DNA of 64,000 nucleotides from Thiobius zoothamnicola (GTDB taxonomy: Bacteria > Pseudomonadota > Gammaproteobacteria > Chromatiales > Chromatiaceae): the NCBI GenBank assembly GCA_963678215.1, contig OY782758.1, positions 2,046,001-2,110,000 on the forward strand, in the 5' to 3' direction. Shown piece after piece: positions 52,746 through 61,566 of this stretch. Position 1 is the stretch's first letter, and each line of letters begins with the position of its first letter. A program made the position numbers and the translations under genes. The notes under the pieces are model-generated. The model was not told where the DNA came from. It saw only the letters and a program-made list of their open reading frames with translations, and made no database searches.

Positions 52746-54106
52746 TCGTTGCGGACGGGCAGGCTTGCTAACAAACGGCCATGAATATTGGCGAAACCGC
52801 CGTTACTCATCACTAAAATCGTATCGTTCGGTTGTGCATCCGCAACAATCCTGCGTAGCAGTTGATCCGTGTCACGCGCCACATGCAGGCGCTTTCCCAG
52901 ATTATGCAGCACTTGCTCGGGTCGCCAGGCGAGTTCGGGCGGAGCATAAAGATATATTTGATCAGCATCCTGAAGTGCATCAGCCAGTTGGTCGGCATGC
53001 ACACCCATTTGCAGGGTATTGGAACGCGGCTCCAACACCGCCAGAATACGACCTTTGTCGGTTTGCGCGCGCAGTCCTTGTAATGTGGTGGCAATGGCGG
53101 TTGGATGATGCGCAAAATCATCATAGACTTTGATGTGATTGACTTCGCCACGTAACTCCATGCGGCGTTTGACGTTGGTGAAGTGATGCAAAGCCGCGAC
53201 ACCATGTTCAGGCGGTACGCCGACATGTTTGGCGGCGGCTAAGGCGGTCAGTGCATTGGCCTGATTATGTTTACCGGTGAGCGACCAAGTGATTTTCCCA
53301 ATGTTTTTGCCTTGGTGGCTCACCTCAAAATCACTGCCATCTGCTGTTGTATCGCCGATTCGCCAAGCGGCCTGTTGGCTGAGCGTGTGTTCGACGGGTG
53401 TCCAGCAACCCTGATCAATCACCTGTTGCAAATTGGTATCATCGCCTGGGCTGATAATCAACCCATTATCCGGCACAGTTCGCACCAAGTGGTGAAACTG
53501 TCGTTGGATAGCGGCCAAATCATCAAAAATATCCGCATGATCAAACTCCAGATTATTCATGACCAGCGTACGTGGGTGGTAATGAACGAATTTGGAGCGT
53601 TTATCGAAAAAGGCCGTATCGTATTCATCTGCCTCAATCACAAAGCATCCGCTTTCCCCGGTGCGCGCTGACAGACCGAAGTTGTTCGGCACGCCGCCGA
53701 TCAGAAAACCGGGTTGCAAACCGGCATACTCCAGAATCCAGGCCAACATGCTGCTTGTGGTGGTTTTGCCGTGCGTGCCAGCGACCGCCAGTACCCAGGA
53801 TTGTGATAACAGGTGTTCGGCCAACCACTGTGGCCCGGAAGTATAGTTCAACCGATTGCGCAACAGATATTCAATTGCCGGGTTGCCGCGCGACAAGGCG
53901 TTCCCGACGATCACCTGGTCAGGCGCCGGTTGCAAGCATTCAGCGGTATAACCTTGCTGCAAATCAATCCCGGCCGCGGCCAGTTGAGTACTCATGGGCG
54001 GATAGACATGCGCATCTGAACCGGAGACTTGATGGCCGAGTTCACGCGCGATCAATGCGATACCACCCATGAAAGTGCCGCAAATGCCGAGAATATGAAT
54101 ATGCAT
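52742..54106 (-). CDS. mpl: UDP-MurNAc:L-Ala-gamma-D-Glu-meso-DAP ligase
   Basis: A 454-residue Mur ligase that reuses murein tripeptide. N-terminal HIHILGICGTFMGGIALIARELGH binds UDP, AVAGTHGKTTTSSMLAWILE is the ATP loop, and VYDDFAHHPTAIATTL and VLEPRSNTLQMGVH are family patterns. The ATG at 54106 gives the proper N-terminus; its ribosome binding site falls at the end of the upstream deiminase gene, 13 nt away. Confidence 0.95.
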   Translation of the reverse strand: MHIHILGICGTFMGGIALIARELGHQVSGSDAHVYPPMSTQLAAAGIDLQQGYTAECLQPAPDQVIVGNALSRGNPAIEYLLRNRLNYTSGPQWLAEHLLSQSWVLAVAGTHGKTTTSSMLAWILEYAGLQPGFLIGGVPNNFGLSARTGESGCFVIEADEYDTAFFDKRSKFVHYHPRTLVMNNLEFDHADIFDDLAAIQRQFHHLVRTVPDNGLIISPGDDTNLQQVIDQGCWTPVEHTLSQQAAWRIGDTTADGSDFEVSHQGKNIGKITWSLTGKHNQANALTALAAAKHVGVPPEHGVAALHHFTNVKRRMELRGEVNHIKVYDDFAHHPTAIATTLQGLRAQTDKGRILAVLEPRSNTLQMGVHADQLADALQDADQIYLYAPPELAWRPEQVLHNLGKRLHVARDTDQLLRRIVADAQPNDTILVMSNGGFANIHGRLLASLPVRND

Positions 54107-54119
54107 GAAATAATCGCTT

Positions 54120-55484
54120 TTATTGAGTTCGGGATAAAACCTGAGTCGTACAGTGCGCCGCCCCGTATCCAAGCTTCATATGATGAAAGTTGATCCAATC
54201 CGCCATGACACCAGCTTTGCTCAGTGCAGTTTTATAATCCGGGCTAACTCCATCGACGCCAATAATGTGGTTTTCTTTCACCGTGAGAAAGTTGATTCCA
54301 TAAGCGATTTGATCGGCGACTGAGACTGGAATGACATGCTCAAAACCGGCTTTTTCCAACGTTTGCACAAATTGCTTATCGGTATTTTCTGCTGTTAAAC
54401 AATAGTGGCCAACAGTATTTCCATGACAGGAATCTGTGCGCTCCCAAATATCGACGTTTAAGCATTTGTCATTCTCTGGGGTTTTGCCGCCAGCCTTTTC
54501 ACAATGCCCAGGGAAACGGTCTGCAACCAGAACAGCGGTTGTTTCTGCCGCGATATTAAAATAGGTGTCCAGGTGCATCTCGTGCTGATTTCGCCATTTT
54601 TCTTTCACAACAATCACTTCTTCAACGGCATGGCCAAAAACATCGTTTTCCAGCATTTGTTGGATGGCTTTGGCATTTGTCCGCAAACCCTGGCCAATAA
54701 ACACACGCTTCCCGGCTGGTATGAAATCGCCTCCCTCTAAGACCGCCGTGTCTCCCGTTATTTTATAAATTGGCGTAATGTCCAGATTAGCCAAAGCTAA
54801 CTCGATGATTTTTGTTTCCTTTTCACGCTGCGTATCTTTCATCTTGCCGACAACGACGCCTTCAGCCGTTGTGATGACCTGATCGCGGGTGAAATACAGA
54901 TTCATCAGCGGGGCTAATTGATAATTTGCGACGACGTTATACTCACCCTCTCCACATTCGCCATGCTTTTTACACGTTAAGGTGATTTTGGGCTGATTCA
55001 GCGCCATCCAAACCAGGACAGAGGGGTCTATGGTTTGTAACCGCGCTAAATTATGCGCAAAATATTGCTGCTGAGCGGTTTTGTTGTGGCCTGTCCAGTT
55101 ATCGCCAGAAAATTTCAGTAAGTCCAGTGCTGTGACTAAATGCTTTAATGCCAAAGGGTTATGAAGCAAAACCTCAGAAACCTGTAAGACATCGACCCCG
55201 GTATCTTGCAGCGCTGCAACATAGTTCAGGTGCTCCTCAGCTGCCGCCTTAATATTGAATGGTGCCTCATACAGAGCGGCTTCGGGATGGATTGCACCGG
55301 AAAATAGTTCATCTCCAGGGGTATGCGCCAGAATGACTCTGGCTTGATCCCATTCAGCAGTCGAACCCGTATCAAAATGGCTTTGCGTCTCCGCAAGCAG
55401 CGGATGACAGAACAAACACAACAAGCCCGTGGTGAGGGTTAGCAGAGTGTTAACCCTCATGAAACGATGCAGAATATTAGGCAT
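54120..55484 (-). CDS. Arginine deiminase-like protein with signal peptide
   Basis: A 454-residue protein of the guanidino-group-modifying superfamily. A clear signal peptide (TLLTLTTGLLCLFCHPLLA) predicts export, unlike cytoplasmic ArcA. Catalytic elements of arginine deiminase are present: FTRDQVI, LEGGDFIP (Glu/Asp), EMHLDTYF (His-x-Asp) and the nucleophile Cys445 in GYGAAHCTTQVL. Three extra mid-region cysteine sites (TCKKHGECGEG, HCEKAGGK, KCLNVD, SCHGN) may form disulfides in the periplasm. Arginine or another guanidine would give citrulline-type product and ammonia. Linked by spacing to mpl. Confidence 0.75.
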   Translation of the reverse strand: MPNILHRFMRVNTLLTLTTGLLCLFCHPLLAETQSHFDTGSTAEWDQARVILAHTPGDELFSGAIHPEAALYEAPFNIKAAAEEHLNYVAALQDTGVDVLQVSEVLLHNPLALKHLVTALDLLKFSGDNWTGHNKTAQQQYFAHNLARLQTIDPSVLVWMALNQPKITLTCKKHGECGEGEYNVVANYQLAPLMNLYFTRDQVITTAEGVVVGKMKDTQREKETKIIELALANLDITPIYKITGDTAVLEGGDFIPAGKRVFIGQGLRTNAKAIQQMLENDVFGHAVEEVIVVKEKWRNQHEMHLDTYFNIAAETTAVLVADRFPGHCEKAGGKTPENDKCLNVDIWERTDSCHGNTVGHYCLTAENTDKQFVQTLEKAGFEHVIPVSVADQIAYGINFLTVKENHIIGVDGVSPDYKTALSKAGVMADWINFHHMKLGYGAAHCTTQVLSRTQ

Positions 55485-55527
55485 ATCAGCAATACCCCCT
55501 TGGGTTGATTTGACAGGACTTCGATGA

Positions 55528-58500
55528 TTAATGTGGCTGATCAGGTTGCATCAATCGTCGGCAATCTTCCGTCACAGCCAGTAGTGCCGGAATGAAAAAT
55601 AACACGACGAAGAAGGTGACGGCGACGCCAAAGGTGAGCGCAATAGCCATTGGCGCTAAGAAACGGGCCTGAATGGATGTCTCAAACAACATTGGCAATA
55701 GTCCGGCCATGGTGGTCAGCGTGGTGAGCAAAATCGGGCGGAACCGGCTGATCGCCGCTAATAGGATTGCCTGCTGGATATCAGACCGGCTGGCGGTTGA
55801 TGGTTGGTTGAGCTGATTGTAACGCAGGGTCAATACAAGCGCGTTATTGATGACCAGACCGCTCAGCGCAATCATGCCATACACGCTGACGGCGCTGAGA
55901 TCGTGCCCCAGCGCGATATGTCCGGCAATGCTGGCGGCGACCGCGAATGGAATGGTCGTCATGACAATCAATCCCTGAATGTAACTGCGGAACAGTGCGG
56001 CTAATAGTCCGTAAATGATCAGACTGGCCCAGAGCAGATCGTTAAAAATCGCCTGCAGGGTGCTATTACGATCACGTCGCCCACCTGCAAATTGCCATTG
56101 CAGGCCAGGGTGGCGCGCCAGCAGTTCAGGCATGATGGTTTCTTCGATTTGCGCGCGAATGCGTCGGGTATTGGCGTTCTTTTTATCAATGCTGGCGCTG
56201 ATCTTGAGTATCCGGCGTCCATCTTCCCGATTAATTGTGCTATCCGCTCGCGCAGGGATTAATTCAGCGGCCTGCATCAGTGGGATATGTCCGCCATCCG
56301 GGGTGTTCAGGATGAGTTGATGCAAGGCTGAAATGGATTCAGCTTTGGGCAGGCGCGTCACCACTTTGATCTCCTGACCATCACGCAACAGCCGTTGTAC
56401 TTCCACGCCATGAAAGGCGGCGCGGATTTGTTGCCCCAGAGTGGTTTCATCCAGGCCGGACAGGCGGCCTTCCGGCGTGAGTTGCAAACGTATCTGGTGT
56501 TTACCTTGTGCGACGCCGTCATTGACATCAACAACGCCGGGTAAAGCCGTGATTTGTTGGGCCAGCGTTTGCGCATTTTGCGCCAAAATCCGGCTATTAG
56601 GGTGTGACAAATGAATTTGCAGGCTTTTGTTGCCGCCTGGGCCAATCAGGTATTCAAAAAAGACGGACTTGGCCTCGGGCAATTCACCCAGTTGCTTGCG
56701 CCATTCCCGGGTAAAGGCTTCCTGAGTGAATGGCCTCTCACTATCCGGTGCCAGATACATGTTGACGTCGCCATAGGTTGGACGACGCCATCCGGCGCGG
56801 GTGAACCAGTGTTGCAGGTATTGCCGTCCGCCGAGTTCTTCGATGGCCGCAAGCCCGGCGGCTTCCACTTTACGCACCGCCGCCAGAGTTTGACTGAGTG
56901 ATGCATCAACCGGCATTTCAATTTCCGCGTCCACTCGATCACCCGGTATTTCCGGCCGCCAGGTCAAATCAATATGACCAGCGGCATACCAGGCGATGAT
57001 CAAGGCCAGCAAGCCGCCAAAAATCGTCAGAGTCAGATAGCGTTCACCAATTGCCCATTGCAGCCAGCGTCGGAATGGCCCTTGGCGCAAGGCGTCCAGA
57101 TTATGGGTCATCGCCTCGTGGAATCGTTGTATGCGGGCGAATGGTCGATAGATTGGGCATTCACGGAAATGCAGGTGGGAAGGCAATATCAGCAATGCCT
57201 CAATCAGCGAGATGGCGAAAACAATGGCGATCACTAACGGCATATCCCGTAAAAATTGCCCGGTTGCGCCTGGCACGAGTAATAATGGCGCAAAGGCGAT
57301 GATATTGGTACCCACCGCATAGATGACGGGTACGGTCATTTCAGCCACCCCCTCACGGATCGCCGCTTTGACAGGCATGCCTTGCTGCATTTTGGCGTGG
57401 ATGTTCTCACCGACAATGATGGCGTCATCCACCACAATGCCAATGGTCAGGATGAAGGCAAACATCGAGATCATATTCAGACTGACGCCAACATAAGGCA
57501 GCAAACTGAAACTGCCAATGAACACCACTGGAATAGAAACCGCCACCCAAAACGCCAGACGCGGATTCAGGAATGCGCCAAGCACAATCACGACCAGCAG
57601 CAAACCCAGCAGACCATTCTTCAGCAGGATATCGCGGCGCTCGGCATAGCGTTTGGAGCGGTCATTTTGAACGCTGATTGTGACGGCATCCGGCAATTCC
57701 GCATTCAGGCGTTGAACCTGTTCCCGTATCCTGGCGGTGAGTTGGGCCGGGTTTTGGTCACGGGTTTGATACAGATCCAGGCGTATGCCCGGGTGGCCAT
57801 TGAATTCAAAAATCTGATCGGGATCAGCGAAAGTCTCGCGTAACCCAGCGATATCACTCAGCAAAAGCTGGCTGCCATCGGCGCGCGTTTTGATCGGAAT
57901 ATCCGCGAAGTCCAATGCTTTTTCGCGCTGCCCCTGAATACGTAACAAGAGTTCGCCTTGCTCGGTCTGAATACGGCCAGCCGGTAGATCCTGTGTATGC
58001 TGGCGTATTTGCGCGGCGATCTGGCGTAAATCAAGCTGGTATTGCTGCAGAGTCTGTTGGCTGACTTCAATACTGATTTGCGGCGCGAACCCGCCAAGCA
58101 CATCAATTCTGGCGACGCCCGGAATATTCGCCAACTGGCGGCGAATGCGCTCGCCCAGTTGATAAAGTGCCTGAGGCTCAAAATCGGCTGCTACCCCCAG
58201 GCTGATGACATGAAAATCGTGCTGACCAAGGTGAATATGCGGTGGTTCGATACCCTCAGGAAACGTTGTGATGCGTGAAATCGCATTGCGGATATCTTGC
58301 AGAACCTGAGTCGGATCGGCCTGTTGCTGGAGTTCGGCCTGGATTTGGGCGTTGCCTTCCGTCGCTTTGGAAGTGATGCGACTGATACCATTTAACCCGG
58401 TCAGGGCTTTTTCCGCAGCGAGTAGAATGCCTTGTTCAATCGCTTCAGGACTGGCGTCCGGGTAAACGACCTGAATATGAATTTTGTTGAGGTTGAAATC

Positions 58501-58632
58501 GGGATAAACCGCTTGATTGGTATCCTGGAAACCTAAAAACCCGCCAATTAACAAAGCCAGCATGAACAGATTGGCAGCGACTGGATTGTCCGCGAACCAT
58601 GCGATGAAGCCAGTTTGAATCGATTTCTTCAT
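55528..58632 (-). CDS. RND-family efflux permease
   Basis: A 1034-residue RND permease with 12 helices and two large periplasmic loops. N-terminal helix ADNPVAANLFMLALLIGGFLGF, the proton-relay region IGIVVDDAIIVGENIHAK, and C-terminal ALSGLVINNALVLTLRYN are visible. It resembles the heavy hydrophobe-type AcrB relatives. No membrane-fusion adaptor gene flanks it, which is unusual. Substrate unknown. Confidence 0.9.
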   Translation of the reverse strand: MKKSIQTGFIAWFADNPVAANLFMLALLIGGFLGFQDTNQAVYPDFNLNKIHIQVVYPDASPEAIEQGILLAAEKALTGLNGISRITSKATEGNAQIQAELQQQADPTQVLQDIRNAISRITTFPEGIEPPHIHLGQHDFHVISLGVAADFEPQALYQLGERIRRQLANIPGVARIDVLGGFAPQISIEVSQQTLQQYQLDLRQIAAQIRQHTQDLPAGRIQTEQGELLLRIQGQREKALDFADIPIKTRADGSQLLLSDIAGLRETFADPDQIFEFNGHPGIRLDLYQTRDQNPAQLTARIREQVQRLNAELPDAVTISVQNDRSKRYAERRDILLKNGLLGLLLVVIVLGAFLNPRLAFWVAVSIPVVFIGSFSLLPYVGVSLNMISMFAFILTIGIVVDDAIIVGENIHAKMQQGMPVKAAIREGVAEMTVPVIYAVGTNIIAFAPLLLVPGATGQFLRDMPLVIAIVFAISLIEALLILPSHLHFRECPIYRPFARIQRFHEAMTHNLDALRQGPFRRWLQWAIGERYLTLTIFGGLLALIIAWYAAGHIDLTWRPEIPGDRVDAEIEMPVDASLSQTLAAVRKVEAAGLAAIEELGGRQYLQHWFTRAGWRRPTYGDVNMYLAPDSERPFTQEAFTREWRKQLGELPEAKSVFFEYLIGPGGNKSLQIHLSHPNSRILAQNAQTLAQQITALPGVVDVNDGVAQGKHQIRLQLTPEGRLSGLDETTLGQQIRAAFHGVEVQRLLRDGQEIKVVTRLPKAESISALHQLILNTPDGGHIPLMQAAELIPARADSTINREDGRRILKISASIDKKNANTRRIRAQIEETIMPELLARHPGLQWQFAGGRRDRNSTLQAIFNDLLWASLIIYGLLAALFRSYIQGLIVMTTIPFAVAASIAGHIALGHDLSAVSVYGMIALSGLVINNALVLTLRYNQLNQPSTASRSDIQQAILLAAISRFRPILLTTLTTMAGLLPMLFETSIQARFLAPMAIALTFGVAVTFFVVLFFIPALLAVTEDCRRLMQPDQPH

Positions 58633-58896
58633 GCGTTATTAAGGTATTTGGGCATTGCGCGGATTTTGGTGGCTTTGAAGATCTTGGCGGTGCGCAGGGG
58701 AACAGGTCGAAGCGGTCAACTGAGGATTCCGGGATTATGGTTCAGACTTTCTCGGTGTTCCTTCCAGTGTTCCTAAAATCCAAAGTCACTTTACATTCTG
58801 CGACTTTCCAGGCCGGGTATTTTACGCATTTGGGCGGGTAAGTCATCTTCATTAGCCGCCTTGTTAGGTATGTACAAATGGCATACTCTGGCAAGC
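58633..58896. other. Intergenic region upstream of RND permease and brnT
   Basis: A 264-bp gap between divergent genes. No adaptor-gene remnant, terminator or convincing promoter was recognised. Confidence 0.4.
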
Positions 58897-59168
58897 ATGA
58901 ACTTTGAATGGGATGAAAACAAACGCCGTTCTAATTTGTTCAAGCATCGGGTGGATTTCGCGGATGCCGTAGGTGTGTTTTATGACGGTAACGCCATGAC
59001 GGTTGAAGATCCGGAGCATCACGACGAACAACGGTTGATGACTTTGGGTATGGACGACAGGTTACAAGTGCTGGGGTGGTCAATACGCAAAGAGACGGTG
59101 ACGTCATCCGCATTATTTCTGCGCGTAAAACAGATCGCAAAGAACGCAAACAGTACGAAGGTGATTAG
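58897..59168 (+). pseudogene. brnT: Frameshifted BrnT toxin
   Basis: The first 60 residues, MNFEWDENKRRSNLFKHRVD then FADAVGVFYDG and EDPEHHDEQRLMTLGMDDRLQVLG, match BrnT ribonuclease toxins. After a GGGG run at 59073-59076 the BrnT sequence goes on in another frame, VVNTQRDGDVIRIISARKTD then RKERKQYEGD and stop at 59168. One base is missing or two are extra in that run. The shift joins the front of BrnT in frame with BrnA, creating an apparent 193-residue fusion. The toxin is probably dead, unless it is a sequencing error. Confidence 0.8.
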
Positions 59169-59169
59169 C

Positions 59170-59442
59170 ATGAGAGATCATGATGATTTCAGCGAAGGTA
59201 AACGTGGCGCCATAGTGAAAACTGCCAAGGAACGCATCACTATCCGCTTAGACCCCGACCTTATCCAGTGGTTTAAAGATCAGGTGCAAGGAGGGGGGAA
59301 CTATCAATCCTTGATCAATGAAGCACTACGCCAGCATGTGCAGCGGCAAGGCGAACCGTTAGAAGATACTTTACGCCGCGTCATTCGTGAGGAAATGCAC
59401 GTAGCAGGATCATGGTATCCGGTTCACGCAGGTAGCGATTAG
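59170..59442 (+). CDS. brnA: BrnA antitoxin
   Basis: A 90-residue antitoxin: FSEGKRGAIVKTAKERITIR followed by LDPDLIQWFKDQVQGGGNYQ, the CopG/BrnA ribbon-helix-helix pattern. It begins right after the BrnT stop (TAGCATG), the usual spacing. It appears intact and may still repress its own promoter even with the toxin broken. Confidence 0.85.
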   Translation: MRDHDDFSEGKRGAIVKTAKERITIRLDPDLIQWFKDQVQGGGNYQSLINEALRQHVQRQGEPLEDTLRRVIREEMHVAGSWYPVHAGSD

Positions 59443-59621
59443 CAGGTCGGTAATGCTCGTATAATGGTTAAACCGCATTTGCCAAGACACATGTTTTTCA
59501 CCTTCTATATGCCGCTGGATTCATTCACATTTTTACCGTTTAGAACCTGGGAATCCATAATCTCCGGTCTGTTGGTGGCTCGGAGAAAGCCTGTGGTTGG
59601 AGAAATTCGTAAACCGCCGGA

Positions 59622-60416
59622 TCATGCTATCGAATCAGTTGCGGCGATTTCACAAAGCGTTTCAAGCATATCCTGATCCAGTGCGGATTGAGCGATATGA
59701 ATATGCTGGCAGCCCAATTGCTCAGCTTGCTTGGCGATGCGTTGGCTGGCGACCAGCATTGGTGTGTTTTTCAGTAATTCTGTCCCACTTGGTCCCAGTA
59801 TTGCTTGTAGATTCTGCAAAATCTCCCCGCTGGTGACAGTGACGACATCCACCATCTTAGGCCAGTTAGCGATCAGATTCGCCGGATTGGGTTGTGGTCG
59901 CCGACGCCGGTAAACCTCAATGTATTCGACAGTTGCGCCTCGTGCCTGCAAAGTTGCTTTGAGCGTCTCCCGTCCGCCATTGCCGCGCACAATAGTGATG
60001 CGTTGATGATGCACTTGTTGCAGTGCTGGCAGGTTCAGCAGACCTTCGCTATCAGGATTTTTATCCGGCATCAGCGTTGGCGTCAGACCGATTTCATCCA
60101 ATGCGCGGGCGGTCGCCTGACCAATGGCCGCAATGGGTAAGTCCAGTGGGATATCATCCGGCATGAGTGGAAAGGCATAACGCACCGCATTAGCGCTGAC
60201 AAAAATCAACAGATCGGTATTGCGCAGATTTGCCAAAGCGCTTTTCACAAACGGTTTATCTGCTGGCCCCAGAATTTCCATCGCAGGAAAACGGATGGGT
60301 CGGCCATGAGCCTGTTCAATGGTTTCCGCGAATAAGGCGGCTTGTTCAGCCGGGCGTGTAATCAGAATGCTTAGTCCGCCCAAATGACGATTCACTTTGC
60401 TATTCACCGGCTGCAT
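59622..60416 (-). CDS. hemD: Uroporphyrinogen-III synthase
   Basis: A 264-residue HemD: ILITRPAEQAALFAETIEQ, LLIFVSANAVRYAFP, PIAAIGQATARALDEIGL, VEYIEVYRRRRP and VVTVTSGEILQNL. It closes and inverts ring D of the tetrapyrrole. The ATG at 60416 lies inside the hemC end (17-nt overlap), so the two are coupled. Confidence 0.93.
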   Translation of the reverse strand: MQPVNSKVNRHLGGLSILITRPAEQAALFAETIEQAHGRPIRFPAMEILGPADKPFVKSALANLRNTDLLIFVSANAVRYAFPLMPDDIPLDLPIAAIGQATARALDEIGLTPTLMPDKNPDSEGLLNLPALQQVHHQRITIVRGNGGRETLKATLQARGATVEYIEVYRRRRPQPNPANLIANWPKMVDVVTVTSGEILQNLQAILGPSGTELLKNTPMLVASQRIAKQAEQLGCQHIHIAQSALDQDMLETLCEIAATDSIA

Positions 60417-61335
60417 ACAGTGTTTCCAATATTTTTGCGCCGCCCTGATGTCGCAGATCATCGGCCAGATGCGTGCCTAACTGTTCAGCTTCGTCGCATT
60501 CGCCGTATGTTTCTGCGCGAACCACTTCAGTGCCATCCACGGAGCCGACCAGACCACGCAACCAGATTCGCTGATCTTGTAATACCGCGTACCCACCAAT
60601 CGGTGCCTGACAACCGCCTTCCAGACGTTTATTCATTGCCCGTTCAGCCAGCACGCAGCAAGCCGTGTCCGCATCATGGAGCGGCGTCAATAGCGCATTG
60701 ATCCGCTGATCTTCCGCGCGACATTCAATCCCGAGTGCGCCCTGTCCAATTGCCGGCAAACTATCGTCTGGCTCAATCAGATGGCGAATCCGTTCCTGCA
60801 TGCCAAGGCGTATTAAGCCGGCTCCCGCCAGAATAATGGCGTCATATTCGCCATCGTCCAATTTACGCAGCCGCGTATTGACGTTACCGCGTAATGGCAA
60901 GATGTGCAGGTTTGGGTATCGGCAGCGTAGTTGGCATTCGCGTCGTAAGCTGGAGGTGCCGACGCGAGCGCCTTCCGGCAGTGCTTTCAGTGACCCATAA
61001 TGTGGACTGACGAAAGCATCACGCGGTTCTTCCCGTTGCATGATCACCGCCAAATGCAAGCCATCCGGCAAGGTGGCTGGCACATCTTTCATGGAATGCA
61101 CGGCGATATCCGCGTCGCCCTGTAAAATCCGGTGCTCCAATTCTTTGACAAACAGCCCTTTACCGCCAATTTTCGCCAGTGGTGTATCCAATATTTTGTC
61201 GCCCTGAGTGGTGATCCCCAAAATATCGATTTGCAGGTCAGGATGTATTGTCTGGAGGGTGTTGGCGACATGTTCAGCTTGCCACATGGCTAAAGGCGAT
61301 TTACGGGTAGCAATACGCAGGGTGGGTCGTGTCAT
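60400..61335 (-). CDS. hemC: Hydroxymethylbilane synthase
   Basis: A 311-residue HemC that joins four porphobilinogens. LRIATRKSPLAMWQAEHVAN, VHSMKDVPATLPDGL, GTSSLRRECQLR and the dipyrromethane-cofactor Cys in LEGGCQAPIGG are all present. First gene of hemC-hemD. Confidence 0.97.
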   Translation of the reverse strand: MTRPTLRIATRKSPLAMWQAEHVANTLQTIHPDLQIDILGITTQGDKILDTPLAKIGGKGLFVKELEHRILQGDADIAVHSMKDVPATLPDGLHLAVIMQREEPRDAFVSPHYGSLKALPEGARVGTSSLRRECQLRCRYPNLHILPLRGNVNTRLRKLDDGEYDAIILAGAGLIRLGMQERIRHLIEPDDSLPAIGQGALGIECRAEDQRINALLTPLHDADTACCVLAERAMNKRLEGGCQAPIGGYAVLQDQRIWLRGLVGSVDGTEVVRAETYGECDEAEQLGTHLADDLRHQGGAKILETLYAAGE

Positions 61336-61449
61336 TATGTTAGATAAAGCTCACAGAGATCATGATTCATTGGATCATAGCAGCAGATGATCAAACAGCG
61401 CATGTGTCTTCTCGCCACTGCTGAAAGGCAAAGCGTTGAACACACGATG

Positions 61450-61524
61450 TATTGTCAACAATATAGATGCCATAAATGAATAACATCTTGTTTTTATCAT
61501 TTAATCCGCTGTATTGTTGACAAT
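61450..61524. promoter_or_regulatory. Paired GntR-type operators upstream of prpE
   Basis: Two copies of a palindrome ATTGT-NN-ACAAT: ATTGTCAACAAT at 61451-61462 and ATTGTTGACAAT at 61513-61524, one the reverse complement of the other. Their centres are 62 bp apart, close to six helical turns, so a looped dimer-of-dimers could bind both. The right copy contains TTGACA, a consensus -35 element. ATTGTNNACAAT is the form bound by FCD-type GntR regulators, and such a gene follows prpE. Confidence 0.75.
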
Positions 61525-61566
61525 TCTGAGTCAGAAACATAAAGCGGAAAATACGAGGAGGATGTC

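Noticed and set aside
58861..59442. A natural BrnT-BrnA fusion protein
   Set aside because: The middle of the fused frame is not BrnT-like, while the BrnT C-terminus is intact in another frame and stops just before the BrnA ATG. A frameshift explains it.
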